Shown here one piece after another: positions 8,656 through 17,191 of a stretch of 64,000 nucleotides of DNA (the stretch's first letter is position 1; each line of letters begins with the position of its first letter). A program made the position numbers and the translations under genes. Under the pieces are notes generated by a model. It was given only the letters and a program-made list of their open reading frames with translations. It searched no databases and had not been told where the DNA came from. The DNA is from Massilia sp. Root351 (GTDB lineage: Bacteria > Pseudomonadota > Gammaproteobacteria > Burkholderiales > Burkholderiaceae_D). The stretch is from positions 670,141 to 734,140 of the forward strand of contig NZ_LMDJ01000012.1 of NCBI RefSeq assembly GCF_001425045.1, in the 5' to 3' direction.

Positions 8656-9825
8656 CTAACCTAAGTTTTTAAGAATCCAGTTGCTACCACTATCGTCGAG
8701 CACCAGCGCGCGGTCGCACTCGAACTCGTCCTGTTCATTGCTGTGACCCGGCAGGCTCTGGATCACAACTTCGCCGGCTTTGCGCAGCTCGGCAATCTTG
8801 TCTTTCAGTTCAGGCGCATTGCCCCACGGCGCGCGGATCGAGTGCTTGCGCTCGGCCGTGGGCAGCAGGCGCGCCAGTTCGCGCAAGTCCATCGAGAAGC
8901 CGGTGGCGGGACGGGCCCGGCCAAACGCTTCGCCGACGTGGTCGTAGCGGCCGCCGCGCAGCACCGCGTTCGGCAGGCCCGGTACGTAGACGGCGAACAT
9001 GGCGCCGCTTTCGTACTGGTAGCCGCGCAGGTCGGCCAGGTCGATCGCCACTTCGCGGCCGGTGGCCGGGTTGTCGGCGGTGGCGGCCAGGGCGGCCAGC
9101 TCGGCCAGCGCCTTGCTGATGCCCGGCAGTTCCGGCAGCACTTCGCGGGCGCGCTTGAGCACGTCCACGTCGCCGTACAGGTTCGGCAGGGCCAGCAGCG
9201 CGGCGCGCGCGGCCGGCGCGTAGCCGGCGGTTTGCAGCTCCAGGCCGGGCACGTCCTTGGCGCGCAGCAGCAGGTACAGCGCGGCCTCGTCCTTGGCCGC
9301 GTTGGCGTCCTCGGCCAGGATGGCGCGCAGCACGCCCACGTGGGACAGGTCCAGGCGCACGTCGGTGAAACCGGCCAGCGCCAGCGAGGCCAGCGCCAGT
9401 TCCTGGATCTCGGCGTCCGCTTCCAGGCCGGCGTGGCCATAGATTTCGGCGCCGATCTGCAGCGGCTCGCGGGTGGTGTGCAGGCCCGACGGACGGGTAT
9501 GCAGCACGCTGCCGGCGTAGCACAGGCGGGTGACGCTGGCGCGGTTGAGCAGGTGCGCGTCGATGCGGGCCACTTGCGTGGTCATGTCGGCGCGCAGGCC
9601 CAGCATGCGGCCGGAAATCTGGTCGACCAGCTTGAAGGTGCGCAGCTCGGTATCCTGGCCGGCGCCGGTCATCAGGGACTCGACGTATTCCAGCAGGGGC
9701 GGCATGACGAGTTCGTAGCCGTACAAGCGGAAGTTATCCAGCATCAGGCGGCGCAATTCTTCAATCTTGCGCGCTTCGGACGGCAAAACGTCCGCAATAT
9801 GTTCGGGCAATAGCCAATTCGGCAT
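8656..9825 (-). CDS. hisZ: ATP phosphoribosyltransferase regulatory subunit
   Basis: HisZ is a paralogue of histidyl-tRNA synthetase without aminoacylation activity. It pairs with the short-form HisG to make the first, histidine-inhibited enzyme of histidine synthesis. The protein (389 aa) starts MPNWLLPEHIADVLP and shows class II synthetase-like motifs (YGYELVMPPLLEY, LGLRADMTTQVARI, RYDHVGEAFGRARPATGFSMD) with a shortened C-terminus and no anticodon-binding domain. An in-frame ATG at 9864 with a better GGGA site would add 13 residues; I keep 9825 on family length. The gene precedes purA by 4 bases. True HisS is encoded separately at 17192-18550. Confidence 0.93.
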   Translation of the reverse strand: MPNWLLPEHIADVLPSEARKIEELRRLMLDNFRLYGYELVMPPLLEYVESLMTGAGQDTELRTFKLVDQISGRMLGLRADMTTQVARIDAHLLNRASVTRLCYAGSVLHTRPSGLHTTREPLQIGAEIYGHAGLEADAEIQELALASLALAGFTDVRLDLSHVGVLRAILAEDANAAKDEAALYLLLRAKDVPGLELQTAGYAPAARAALLALPNLYGDVDVLKRAREVLPELPGISKALAELAALAATADNPATGREVAIDLADLRGYQYESGAMFAVYVPGLPNAVLRGGRYDHVGEAFGRARPATGFSMDLRELARLLPTAERKHSIRAPWGNAPELKDKIAELRKAGEVVIQSLPGHSNEQDEFECDRALVLDDSGSNWILKNLG

Positions 9826-9962
9826 GGAGAAAACCGGAAACGGTGTTGTTGAGATATCGATCATGCGTCCCGGCGGGAACGCACACGGCAATCGGAGGGC
9901 CGAACCGCATATTTTACGCGAAAATGCGGGCGGATGGAAATAAAAGCTGGTCGGGCGGCGCT

Positions 9963-10016
9963 GGCGGGTTACGCGGGCAGGCCGCCAACCCGCCCTGCGG
10001 GGTGTGCAGGGCGGGT
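9963..10016. repeat. Alternative hairpins in the hflC-hisZ spacer, GGCGGGT repeat type
   Basis: Two mutually exclusive inverted repeats share one arm. GGCGGGTT (9963-9970) pairs with AACCCGCC (9987-9994), and ACCCGCCCTGC (9988-9998) pairs with GCAGGGCGGGT (10006-10016). No T run follows on the minus strand, so this is not a classic terminator. The core GGCGGGT / ACCCGCC recurs at 16385-16474 and 36633-36659 between other genes, suggesting a dispersed palindromic repeat. It occupies the 204-base gap between hflC and hisZ, where I see no gene. Confidence 0.55.
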
Positions 10017-10029
10017 GGCGTGGGACAGC

Positions 10030-10929
10030 TTACTTTTTGGCGGGCGCCGGAGCGGCAGCGCCGCCGGTGCCGCCTTTGAAGTACTTGAAGAACTCCGAGC
10101 TCGGGTCGAGCACCAGCACGTCGCTGCGGTTCTTGAAGGACTCGCGGTAGGCGCTCAGGCTGCGGTAGAACTTGTAGAACTCCGGATTGCGGCCAAACGC
10201 GTCGGCATAGATCTGGCTGGCCTTGGCGTCGCCCTCGCCCTTGATGGTTTCGGCGGCGCGGTAGGCTTCGGCCAGGATCACGGTGCGCTGGCGGTCGGCG
10301 TCGGCGCGGATTTTCTCCGAGTCGGCGGTACCGGTGGAGCGCAGTTCGTTGGCCACGCGCACGCGCTCGGCCTTCATGCGTTCGTACACGGAGTTGTTGA
10401 TCTGCTCCACATAGTCCACGCGCTTCAGGCGCACGTCGATGATCTCGACGCCGATCTGCTTGGCTTCCACGATCACCTTGGTGCGCAGCGCTTCCATGAC
10501 CTTGCCGCGCTGGCCGGAGATCACTTCGCGCACGGTGCGCTTGGTGATCTCGTCGTTCAGCGCCGCTTTCACGATCTGGTACATGCGGTCGCGGGCGCGG
10601 CTCTCGTCGCCGCCGAAGGACACGAAGTACAGGCGCGGCTCGACGATGCGCCATTTGACGAAGGCGTCGACCAGGATGTTCATCTTCTCGGCCGTGATGA
10701 AACGGTCGGCATCCGGCGAATCGATGGTCATGATGCGCTTTTCCAGGTACAGCACGTTCTGGAACGGCGGCGGCAGCTTGAAGTGCAGGCCGGGCTCGGA
10801 AATCACCTGCTTGACTTCACCCAGCGCGAACACGATGGCGTACTTGCGCTGGTCGACCACGAACACGGTCGAGGACAGCAGCATCAATGCGATGAAGCCG
10901 CCGATCAGGATGGTAACTATGCGATTCAT
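10030..10929 (-). CDS. hflC: Protease modulator HflC
   Basis: HflC is an SPFH/band-7 protein that forms, with HflK, the large periplasmic-facing cage around the FtsH protease and modulates membrane-protein turnover. It has 299 residues: a single N-terminal membrane anchor (residues 4-24), an SPFH domain (about 25-200) and a helical region with the RADADRQRTVILAEAYRAAE coiled segment. The ATG at 10929 overlaps the hflK stop by one base (TAATG), indicating coupled translation. The C-terminal tail is Ala/Pro/Lys rich. Confidence 0.96.
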   Translation of the reverse strand: MNRIVTILIGGFIALMLLSSTVFVVDQRKYAIVFALGEVKQVISEPGLHFKLPPPFQNVLYLEKRIMTIDSPDADRFITAEKMNILVDAFVKWRIVEPRLYFVSFGGDESRARDRMYQIVKAALNDEITKRTVREVISGQRGKVMEALRTKVIVEAKQIGVEIIDVRLKRVDYVEQINNSVYERMKAERVRVANELRSTGTADSEKIRADADRQRTVILAEAYRAAETIKGEGDAKASQIYADAFGRNPEFYKFYRSLSAYRESFKNRSDVLVLDPSSEFFKYFKGGTGGAAAPAPAKK

Positions 10930-12224
10930 TAACGGCTCTCCCGATCACGTGAGGACTCGCGCGTACGGCTGTCGCGCGGGCGGGTATCGACCGGCGGCAA
11001 GCCATCGGATGGCAGCATCACGGCGGTGGGCGGCGGCGGCGTCGCATTCGCTTTCGCGGCAGCGTCGGCGGCGGCCGACTGGGCGATCAGTTTATCGAGC
11101 GGCAAATACAGCAGGTTGTTGCCGGCGCGGGAATCGATCATCACCTTGCTGGTGCTGCTGAAGATCTGCTGCATGGTGTCGATGTACATGCGGTCGCGCG
11201 TGACGCCGGGCGCCTTCGCGTACTCGGCCTGCACCGACTTGAAGCGCGCCGCGTTACCCTCGGCGTTCTCCACCACCTGCGAGCGGTACGCCTCGGCGTC
11301 CTGGGTCAGGCGCGAGGCGGCGCCGCGCGACTCGGGAATGACCTTGTTGGCGTAAGCCTGGCCTTCGTTCTTCAGGCGCTCGCGGTCCTGCCCTGCCTTG
11401 ACGGCGTCGTCGAAGGCCGCTTGCACCTGCTCCGGCGGCTGCACGCCCTGCATGGTCACGTTGGTGATCTGGGCGCCGGACGCGTAACGGTCCAGGATCT
11501 GCTGCATCAGCTGCTGGGTTTCAAACGCCACCTTCTCGCGGCCCTCGTACAGCACGAAGTCCATCTTGCTCTTGCCGACGATTTCGCGGATGGCCGTCTC
11601 GGCCACCTGCATCACCGTCTCCTCGGGATTGGTGTTGCTGGTGATCCAGGACACCGGGTTCTTCAGCGTGTACTGCACCGCGAACTGGATGTCGATGATG
11701 TTCTCGTCGTCGGTCAGCATCAGCGATTCGCGCAGCTGCTTGTTCTTGACGTTGTTGCGGTAACCCACTTCCACCGTGCGCACCTGCGACACATTGACGG
11801 TGACGTCGCTCTGGAAGGGATACGGCCAGCGCCAGTTCAAGCCGGCGGGCGTCACGTGCGAGACTTTGCCGAAGGTGAACACCACCCCGGTCTGGCCTTC
11901 CTGCACGATGAAGGCGCCACTGGCCAGCCACACCAGCGCGGCGATCGCACCGACCGCGCCCATGGTGAAGCCGGCGCCGCGCATGTCGCCGCCGCCGCTG
12001 CTGCCGCCACCGCCGCTGCCGTTGTTGTTGTTGCGCTTCTGGCCGAACAGGCCGTTCAGGCGCTGGTTGAAGTCGCGCCAAAGCTGGTCCAGGTCCGGCG
12101 GACCTTCACCGGGTTTCTTGCCTTCTTGGGCCTGCTTGTTGCCGTCCTTGCTGTCCGAGCCCCAGCGGGGATCGTTCAAGTTCAGCTTCAAGCCTATTCT
12201 TTTTTTTAAGGAGGAGAAAGGCAT
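10929..12224 (-). CDS. hflK: FtsH protease activity modulator HflK
   Basis: HflK is the partner of HflC in the SPFH cage around FtsH. The protein is 431 aa. Its N-terminal segment contains a Gly/Asn-rich stretch (NNNNGSGGGGSSGGGD) typical of HflK. A transmembrane helix at about 85-105 precedes the SPFH domain and a long helical region (RLKNEGQAYANKVIPESRG). The C-terminal tail is Pro/Ala and then Arg/Ser rich. The start at 12224 is the first ATG after the hflX stop, one base away; the longer open frame upstream runs through hflX in another frame and is not coding. SPFH spacing and neighbours make the call firm. Confidence 0.96.
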   Translation of the reverse strand: MPFSSLKKRIGLKLNLNDPRWGSDSKDGNKQAQEGKKPGEGPPDLDQLWRDFNQRLNGLFGQKRNNNNGSGGGGSSGGGDMRGAGFTMGAVGAIAALVWLASGAFIVQEGQTGVVFTFGKVSHVTPAGLNWRWPYPFQSDVTVNVSQVRTVEVGYRNNVKNKQLRESLMLTDDENIIDIQFAVQYTLKNPVSWITSNTNPEETVMQVAETAIREIVGKSKMDFVLYEGREKVAFETQQLMQQILDRYASGAQITNVTMQGVQPPEQVQAAFDDAVKAGQDRERLKNEGQAYANKVIPESRGAASRLTQDAEAYRSQVVENAEGNAARFKSVQAEYAKAPGVTRDRMYIDTMQQIFSSTSKVMIDSRAGNNLLYLPLDKLIAQSAAADAAAKANATPPPPTAVMLPSDGLPPVDTRPRDSRTRESSRDRESR

Positions 12225-12225
12225 A

Positions 12226-13407
12226 CTAATGTGATCCAACTTGGGTGAAAGTGGAATGGCCATCGGAGTCCGGGTCCTGATCTTCATCGTGCAGATCCGG
12301 TTCCTCGTCGGGCGCCTCGTACAGATAAGCCTTGCCGGGTGCGGCCTTGGCCGCTTCGGTGATCGCGCTGCGCAGCAGGTCCAGCCCAGCGCCGGTGCGG
12401 GCGCTGGTGAAAACGCGAGAAATTTTAGCATATTCATCACGCTCGACCGCCGGCTCCAGGCCGGCCGCATCGATCTTGTTCCAGACCAGGATCTGGGGAA
12501 TATGATCGGCGCCGATTTCGCGCAGCACCAGGTTGACCTGCTCGATCTGCTCCATGCGCACCGGGCTGGCCGCATCGACCACGTGCAGCAGCAGGTCGGC
12601 ATGGATGGTTTCTTCCAGCGTGGCGCGGAATGCCGCCACCAGCTGGTGCGGCAGTTCCCGCACGAAACCGACCGTGTCGGAGACCACCACATTGCCCACT
12701 TCCTCGCCCATGTAGACGCGGCGCGAGGTGGTGTCCAGCGTGGCGAACAGCTGGTCGGCGACGTACACGCCGGCCTTGGTCATCGCATTGAACAGGGTGG
12801 ACTTGCCGGCATTGGTGTAGCCGACCAGGGACACGGAAAACGTCTGGCTGCGCCCGCGCGAACGGCGCTGGGTTTCATGCTGCTTGCGCAGCTTGGCCAG
12901 GCGGGCCCGCAGCGCCTTGACGCGCTCGCCGATCAGGCGGCGGTCGGTCTCGAGCTGGGTCTCACCCGGACCGCGCAAGCCGATACCGCCTTTCTGGCGT
13001 TCCAGGTGGGTCCAGCCGCGTATCAGGCGGGTGGCCAGGTGCTGCAGCTGGGCCAGCTCGACCTGCAGCTTGCCCTCGTGGCTTTGCGCGCGCTGCGCGA
13101 AGATATCCAGGATCAGGCTGGTGCGGTCCAGCACGCGGACCTGCAGGCGCTTTTCCAGGTTGCGCTGCTGCGCTGGCGACAAGGCGTGATTGAAGATGAC
13201 GATCTCAAGCTTGAGATCCTGGACGGCAAAGCCGATCTCGTCGGCCTTGCCGCTGCCGACGAAATACGCTGCGTCCGGACTGGAGCGCTTGCCGGTAATC
13301 GTGGTCACCGGGTCCGCTCCCGCCGAACGCGCGAGCAGCATCAGTTCCTCGACGCTGGCGGCAAAATCGCCCTGACCGAAGTCGACCCCGACTAAAGCTG
13401 CGCGCAT
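12226..13407 (-). CDS. hflX: GTPase HflX
   Basis: HflX is a ribosome-associated GTPase of the TRAFAC/Obg-HflX class that splits or rescues stalled ribosomes, notably under heat stress. The 393-residue protein has an N-terminal HflX domain with the Arg-rich GGIGLRGPGETQLETDRR signature, then a G domain with G1 GYTNAGKSTLFNAM, G3 DTVGF and G4 NKID. The ATG at 13407 gives the usual start MRAALVGVDFGQ; a TTG five codons upstream is less likely. The gene lies 44 bases after hfq and one base before hflK. Confidence 0.96.
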   Translation of the reverse strand: MRAALVGVDFGQGDFAASVEELMLLARSAGADPVTTITGKRSSPDAAYFVGSGKADEIGFAVQDLKLEIVIFNHALSPAQQRNLEKRLQVRVLDRTSLILDIFAQRAQSHEGKLQVELAQLQHLATRLIRGWTHLERQKGGIGLRGPGETQLETDRRLIGERVKALRARLAKLRKQHETQRRSRGRSQTFSVSLVGYTNAGKSTLFNAMTKAGVYVADQLFATLDTTSRRVYMGEEVGNVVVSDTVGFVRELPHQLVAAFRATLEETIHADLLLHVVDAASPVRMEQIEQVNLVLREIGADHIPQILVWNKIDAAGLEPAVERDEYAKISRVFTSARTGAGLDLLRSAITEAAKAAPGKAYLYEAPDEEPDLHDEDQDPDSDGHSTFTQVGSH

Positions 13408-13451
13408 GCGACCGCCAGGCAAGGTGGGAGGCGAAAATCAATACTCAATGA

Positions 13452-13688
13452 TTATTCCGCTTCGGATTCGATGTTCAGGTTGACGGCACGGGCCGGCACC
13501 ACGGTCGAAATGGCGTGCTTGTACACCATCTGGGTCACGGTATTGCGCAGCAATACCACGTATTGGTCGAACGATTCGATATGTCCCTGCAGCTTGATGC
13601 CGTTGACCAGGTAGATCGAGACAGGAACGTGTTCCTTGCGCAGCGCGTTCAGGAATGGGTCTTGTAACAGTTGCCCTTTGTTGCTCAT
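13452..13688 (-). CDS. hfq: RNA chaperone Hfq
   Basis: Hfq is the hexameric Sm-like chaperone that helps small RNAs pair with mRNAs. The 78-residue protein starts MSNKGQLLQDPFLNALRKEH and contains the Sm1 motif (VSIYLVNGIKLQGHIESFDQYVVLLRN) and the Sm2 YKHAIST motif, with a short acidic C-terminus (ESEAE). It is first in the hfq-hflX-hflK-hflC cluster, 174 bases downstream of der, so it probably has its own promoter in that gap. Confidence 0.98.
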   Translation of the reverse strand: MSNKGQLLQDPFLNALRKEHVPVSIYLVNGIKLQGHIESFDQYVVLLRNTVTQMVYKHAISTVVPARAVNLNIESEAE

Positions 13689-13802
13689 AACAGCTCCGTT
13701 TTATGTTGTTGTGTGTGAATTGGAGGCGACTCGCTGTATTTCAAGTGCCAAGCATCAATCTCTGCCTGGAGAATGATGCCTTCAAGCTACTGTAACCTGT
13801 TT

Positions 13803-13840
13803 TTGACATTCGTGCAGGGCGTACCGTGCAGAAATGTCAA
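13803..13840. promoter_or_regulatory. Inverted repeat TTGACATT-N22-AATGTCAA upstream of hfq
   Basis: The 174-base der-hfq gap contains TTGACATT (13803-13810) and its exact complement AATGTCAA (13833-13840) 22 bases apart. Each arm holds a perfect TTGACA -35 hexamer, one on each strand. Inside lie two direct copies of CGTGCAG. On the minus strand I do not find a good -10 at 17 bases from the distal arm; a TACAGT further towards hfq could serve with a poor -35. It may be a promoter or operator for hfq, or chance. Confidence 0.3.
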
Positions 13841-13862
13841 CGAACCAGCAATAAGCGGCCTT

Positions 13863-15206
13863 TTATTTTTCGCGCTTGTCAAACGGGTTTTTACCGGTGC
13901 GCAATTCAATGCGCAGCGGCGTGCCGACCAGGTTGAAGGTATCGCGGAAATGCTTTTCCAGGTAACGCTTGTACGGGTCCGAGACCGCGTCCAGCGCATT
14001 GCCGTGGATCACGATCACCGGCGGGTTCATGCCGCCCTGGTGCGCATAGCGCATCTTCGGACGGATCGAGCCCTTGCGCTTCGGCTCCTGCTTCTCCACC
14101 GCCTCCTGCAGCGCGCGGGTCAGCTTCGGGGTGGACATGTCGGCCATGGCGGCGGCGTAAGCCTGGTCCACCGACTTCATCAGCGGGCCGATGCCGGACG
14201 CCTTCAGCGCCGAGATGAAGTGCATCTTGGCGAAGGACAGGAAGTCCAGCTTGCGGTCCAGGTCGATCTTGATCTCGTCGCGGTCGTCCGACTGCAGGCC
14301 GTCCCACTTGTTGACGGCCACCACCAGCGCGCGGCCCGTTTCCAGCACGAAGCCGGCGATGTGGGCGTCCTGCTCGGAGATGTCCTGCTGGGCATCCAGC
14401 ATCAGGATCACGACGTTCGCTTCCGAAATCGACTGCAAGGTCTTGACCACCGAGAATTTCTCGATGGCTTCGAACACGCGGCCGCGGCGGCGGATACCGG
14501 CCGTGTCGATCAGCGTGTACTGCTTGCCGTCGCGCTCGAACGGGATCTCGATCGAGTCGCGCGTGGTGCCCGGCATGTCGAAGGCGATCACGCGCTCTTC
14601 GCCCAGCAGGGTATTGATCAGGGTCGACTTGCCGACGTTGGGACGGCCCACCAGCGCGATTTTCACGCCGCGCTCGGCCGGCTCCAGTTCCTCGGCATCT
14701 TCCGGACGCTGCTCGAAAGCCTTGTCCAGCGCTTCCTGCACCAGGTCGTGCACGCCGTCGCCGTGGGCGGCGGAAATCACATACGGGTCGCCCATGCCCA
14801 GTTCGTAGAAGTCGGACACCACGGCGGTGTAGCGCATGCCTTCCGACTTGTTTACCACCAGCAGCACGGGGCGGCCGGTCTTGCGCAGGAAGTCCGTGAT
14901 GGTCTTGTCGTGCGGCGTCAGGCCTTGGCGGCCGTCGACCAGGAACACCACGATGTCGGCCTCCGCGACAGCCTGCTTGGTCTGCAGCGCCATCTGGTAC
15001 ATGATGCCTTCCTTGGCGACCGGCTCGAAACCGCCGGTGTCGACCACCAGGAAGGGGCGTTCGCCGACGCGGCCCTCGCCATAGTGGCGATCGCGCGTCA
15101 GGCCTGGCAAGTCCGCCACCAGCGCGTCGCGCGAGCGGGTCAGACGATTGAATAAGGTCGATTTCCCGACGTTCGGGCGACCTACGAGTGCTATTACCGG
15201 CTTCAT
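13863..15206 (-). CDS. der: Ribosome biogenesis GTPase Der (EngA)
   Basis: Der is a tandem-GTPase protein needed for 50S subunit maturation. The 447-residue product has two G domains, each with the P-loop GRPNVGKST (residues 8-16 and again near 185), G3 motifs DLPG and DTAG, and G4 NKSE and NKWD. A KH-like C-terminal domain (about 360-440) follows. Length and order match the family. It is 4 bases downstream of bamB, in the bamB-der pairing common in proteobacteria. Confidence 0.98.
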   Translation of the reverse strand: MKPVIALVGRPNVGKSTLFNRLTRSRDALVADLPGLTRDRHYGEGRVGERPFLVVDTGGFEPVAKEGIMYQMALQTKQAVAEADIVVFLVDGRQGLTPHDKTITDFLRKTGRPVLLVVNKSEGMRYTAVVSDFYELGMGDPYVISAAHGDGVHDLVQEALDKAFEQRPEDAEELEPAERGVKIALVGRPNVGKSTLINTLLGEERVIAFDMPGTTRDSIEIPFERDGKQYTLIDTAGIRRRGRVFEAIEKFSVVKTLQSISEANVVILMLDAQQDISEQDAHIAGFVLETGRALVVAVNKWDGLQSDDRDEIKIDLDRKLDFLSFAKMHFISALKASGIGPLMKSVDQAYAAAMADMSTPKLTRALQEAVEKQEPKRKGSIRPKMRYAHQGGMNPPVIVIHGNALDAVSDPYKRYLEKHFRDTFNLVGTPLRIELRTGKNPFDKREK

Positions 15207-15210
15207 TGTA

Positions 15211-16368
15211 TTACTCGACCGCGAGCGCGGTCACTGTCCCTGATTGGGTTTGGAAAATCAAATTCGGACCAGCGATGACCGGCGACGATTTGATCGCCGA
15301 GCCGTCGGTGCTGACCCGACCTATTAGTGCGCCATCTTCGCGCGACAGGAAATGGATGTAGCCCTGCATGTCGCCCACGGCCACGCTGCGGCCGACCGAG
15401 GCCGGCGTGGACAGGCGGCGGAATGCCAGCTTGTCGTTCTTCCAGGCGCTTTGGCCGCCTTCGCGCGAGAAGGCCGCCACGGCGCCCTTCTCGTCGGCCG
15501 TGAACACGAAACGCTGGTCCACCGCCACGCCGACGTCGGAAGACACTTCCTTGGTCCAGCGCGCCTGGCCGGTGGCCAGGTCGAAGCAGCCCACGCGGCC
15601 CTGGTAGGTCACGGCGCAGATGTCTTTCTCGAACACCACCGGCGAGCCGGCCACGTCGGCCACGCGCTCCAGTTCGGTGGCGCCCTTCGGCTCGCCCACC
15701 GACACTTCGAAACGCGGCACGCCGGTGGCCAGGGTCAGCGCCAGCAGCTTGCCGCCGGGCTGGCCGACGTAGACATTGCTGCCGTTGATGACCATGCCCG
15801 GCGCATTGCGCAGGGTCAGGGCTGGCGTGGTGCGCAGCACCGACCAGCGCTTGGCGCCGGTCTTGGCTTCGAAGGCCGTGATGCGGTTATCCACCGACCG
15901 CACCACCACCACGTCGTCCGCCGCCACCGGCGAGGACAGCACTTCGCTCGAGGCTTGCGCCTTCCACAGCTGCTTGCCGCTGCCGTCGAAGGCGATGATG
16001 TTGCCCTTGACGCCGCCCACCACGACGATTTCGCCGTTCGGGCTGGCGCCCACGCCGGCGGTCAGGTCGCTGCCGGCCTTGACGCGCCACAGCTGCTTGC
16101 CGCTGGCCGCGTCCAGGCGCGCCACGCCGCCGTCGGCGTCGGCCACGAACACGCTGCCGGCCGCAGCCGCAGGGCTGAAGCTGTTGGCGCCGGATTTGCC
16201 CAGCGAGTACTTCCACGCGGTTTTCACCGCCATCGGGTTTTTCAGTTCCACCAGCGCGGCTGGCTTGTCCTTCGGCTCATCCGCGAACGGATTGATCTTG
16301 TCCAGGGTGCTGCAACCCGCGGCCAGGGCCAGCAGGCTAACTCCAACAACTTTTCCGGCAATACGCAT
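15211..16368 (-). CDS. bamB: Outer-membrane protein assembly factor BamB
   Basis: BamB is the beta-propeller lipoprotein of the BAM complex that inserts beta-barrel proteins into the outer membrane. The 385-residue protein has a lipoprotein signal (VSLLALAAGCSTLDKI; lipobox Ala-Ala-Gly-Cys) and repeated PQQ/WD-like blades with the pattern DAASGKQLW, DGSGKQLWKA and DLATGQARW. The start at 16368 has AAGGA 6 bases upstream; the longer frame crosses a repeat and is rejected. It sits between yfgM and der, the classical order hisS-yfgM-bamB-der. Confidence 0.96.
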   Translation of the reverse strand: MRIAGKVVGVSLLALAAGCSTLDKINPFADEPKDKPAALVELKNPMAVKTAWKYSLGKSGANSFSPAAAAGSVFVADADGGVARLDAASGKQLWRVKAGSDLTAGVGASPNGEIVVVGGVKGNIIAFDGSGKQLWKAQASSEVLSSPVAADDVVVVRSVDNRITAFEAKTGAKRWSVLRTTPALTLRNAPGMVINGSNVYVGQPGGKLLALTLATGVPRFEVSVGEPKGATELERVADVAGSPVVFEKDICAVTYQGRVGCFDLATGQARWTKEVSSDVGVAVDQRFVFTADEKGAVAAFSREGGQSAWKNDKLAFRRLSTPASVGRSVAVGDMQGYIHFLSREDGALIGRVSTDGSAIKSSPVIAGPNLIFQTQSGTVTALAVE

Positions 16369-16384
16369 AAATGTCCTTAAACCC

Positions 16385-16474
16385 GTAGGGCGGGTCAGCG
16401 CTTGCGCGCAACCCGCCATGCATGCATTGCGGCGGCGCCAGCGGGTTGCGCGCCATGCGCCAGCCCGCCCTGCC
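16385..16474. repeat. Compound palindromic repeat between yfgM and bamB
   Basis: The 123-base spacer is almost filled by nested inverted repeats. CGCGCAACCCGC (16405-16416) is the exact complement of GCGGGTTGCGCG (16441-16452), and the outer GTAGGGCGGG at 16385 is mirrored by AGCCCGCCCTGC near 16463-16474. The GGCGGGT / ACCCGCC core is shared with spacers at 9963-10016 and 36633-36659. There is no T run, so it is not a typical terminator. It looks like a REP/BIME-type element. Confidence 0.55.
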
Positions 16475-16491
16475 ACCCCCGATTCCCTTCG

Positions 16492-17148
16492 TTACGCGGC
16501 GGCCTTAGGCTCGGCCGGCACGGTGCCGCCGATCGCCTCGAGCTTGAGCTGGATCAGCTGGCGGCCCGGGTTCTTCTTGTCGATGGCGTTCAGCGCGGCC
16601 AGGTAGGCGGTGCGCGCTTCGGCCAGCTTGTTCTGCGCCGCCAGCACGTCGCCCTTGCGGTCGGCCACGGAACCTTCGAACTGCTTCGGCACGGCCACGG
16701 CCAGCACCTTCAGCGCCTCGTCGTAGGCTTTCTCGTCCAGCAGCACGCCAGCCAGGCGCACGCGCGCGATCGCCTTGTGCTCTTCCTCGCCGTGCTCGAT
16801 GGCCCAGTTCAGCTGGGCCTTGGCGGTCTTCAGGTCGTTCGCGTCGAAGGCATGCTTGGCGGCCGCCAGCGCCGCCATGGTGGCGTAGCTGGTGCTGGCG
16901 AACTTGCTCTGCATGTCGGCGGTGGCGCGCTGCACCTTGGCCGCGTCCTTGGCGGCGACGGCGGTCTGCAGCTCGTCGTACAGGGCCGAGGCCGACGCGG
17001 CCTGGGTGCGCTGGTAATACTGCCAGCCGTTCCAGCCGGAATACGCCGCCAGGCCCGCGATCAGTACCCACGACGTCAGGTTGCCGTACTTGGCCCACCA
17101 GGCCTTGAAGTTAGCTAGTTGTTCTTGTTCTTCGAGATCGTATGCCAT
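16492..17148 (-). CDS. yfgM: YfgM-family tetratricopeptide membrane protein
   Basis: YfgM is an inner-membrane protein with a periplasmic TPR-like domain, known in E. coli as an ancillary SecYEG/PpiD-associated factor and a modulator of the Rcs response. The protein is 218 aa: a short cytoplasmic N-terminus (MAYDLEEQEQLANFKAWWAKYG), one transmembrane helix (about 23-43), then helical repeats with Ala-rich TPR character. It lies between hisS and bamB, the conserved neighbourhood of this family. Function in this organism is inferred from the family. Confidence 0.9.
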   Translation of the reverse strand: MAYDLEEQEQLANFKAWWAKYGNLTSWVLIAGLAAYSGWNGWQYYQRTQAASASALYDELQTAVAAKDAAKVQRATADMQSKFASTSYATMAALAAAKHAFDANDLKTAKAQLNWAIEHGEEEHKAIARVRLAGVLLDEKAYDEALKVLAVAVPKQFEGSVADRKGDVLAAQNKLAEARTAYLAALNAIDKKNPGRQLIQLKLEAIGGTVPAEPKAAA

Positions 17149-17191
17149 GAGATTCGGTCAGGTTAAAAAGGTTGATCGGTTACGGTACGGA

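Noticed and set aside
12225..12692. N-terminal extension of the hflK open frame into hflX
   Set aside because: The extension is out of frame with hflX and has no family similarity; the ATG at 12224 restores the normal HflK start.
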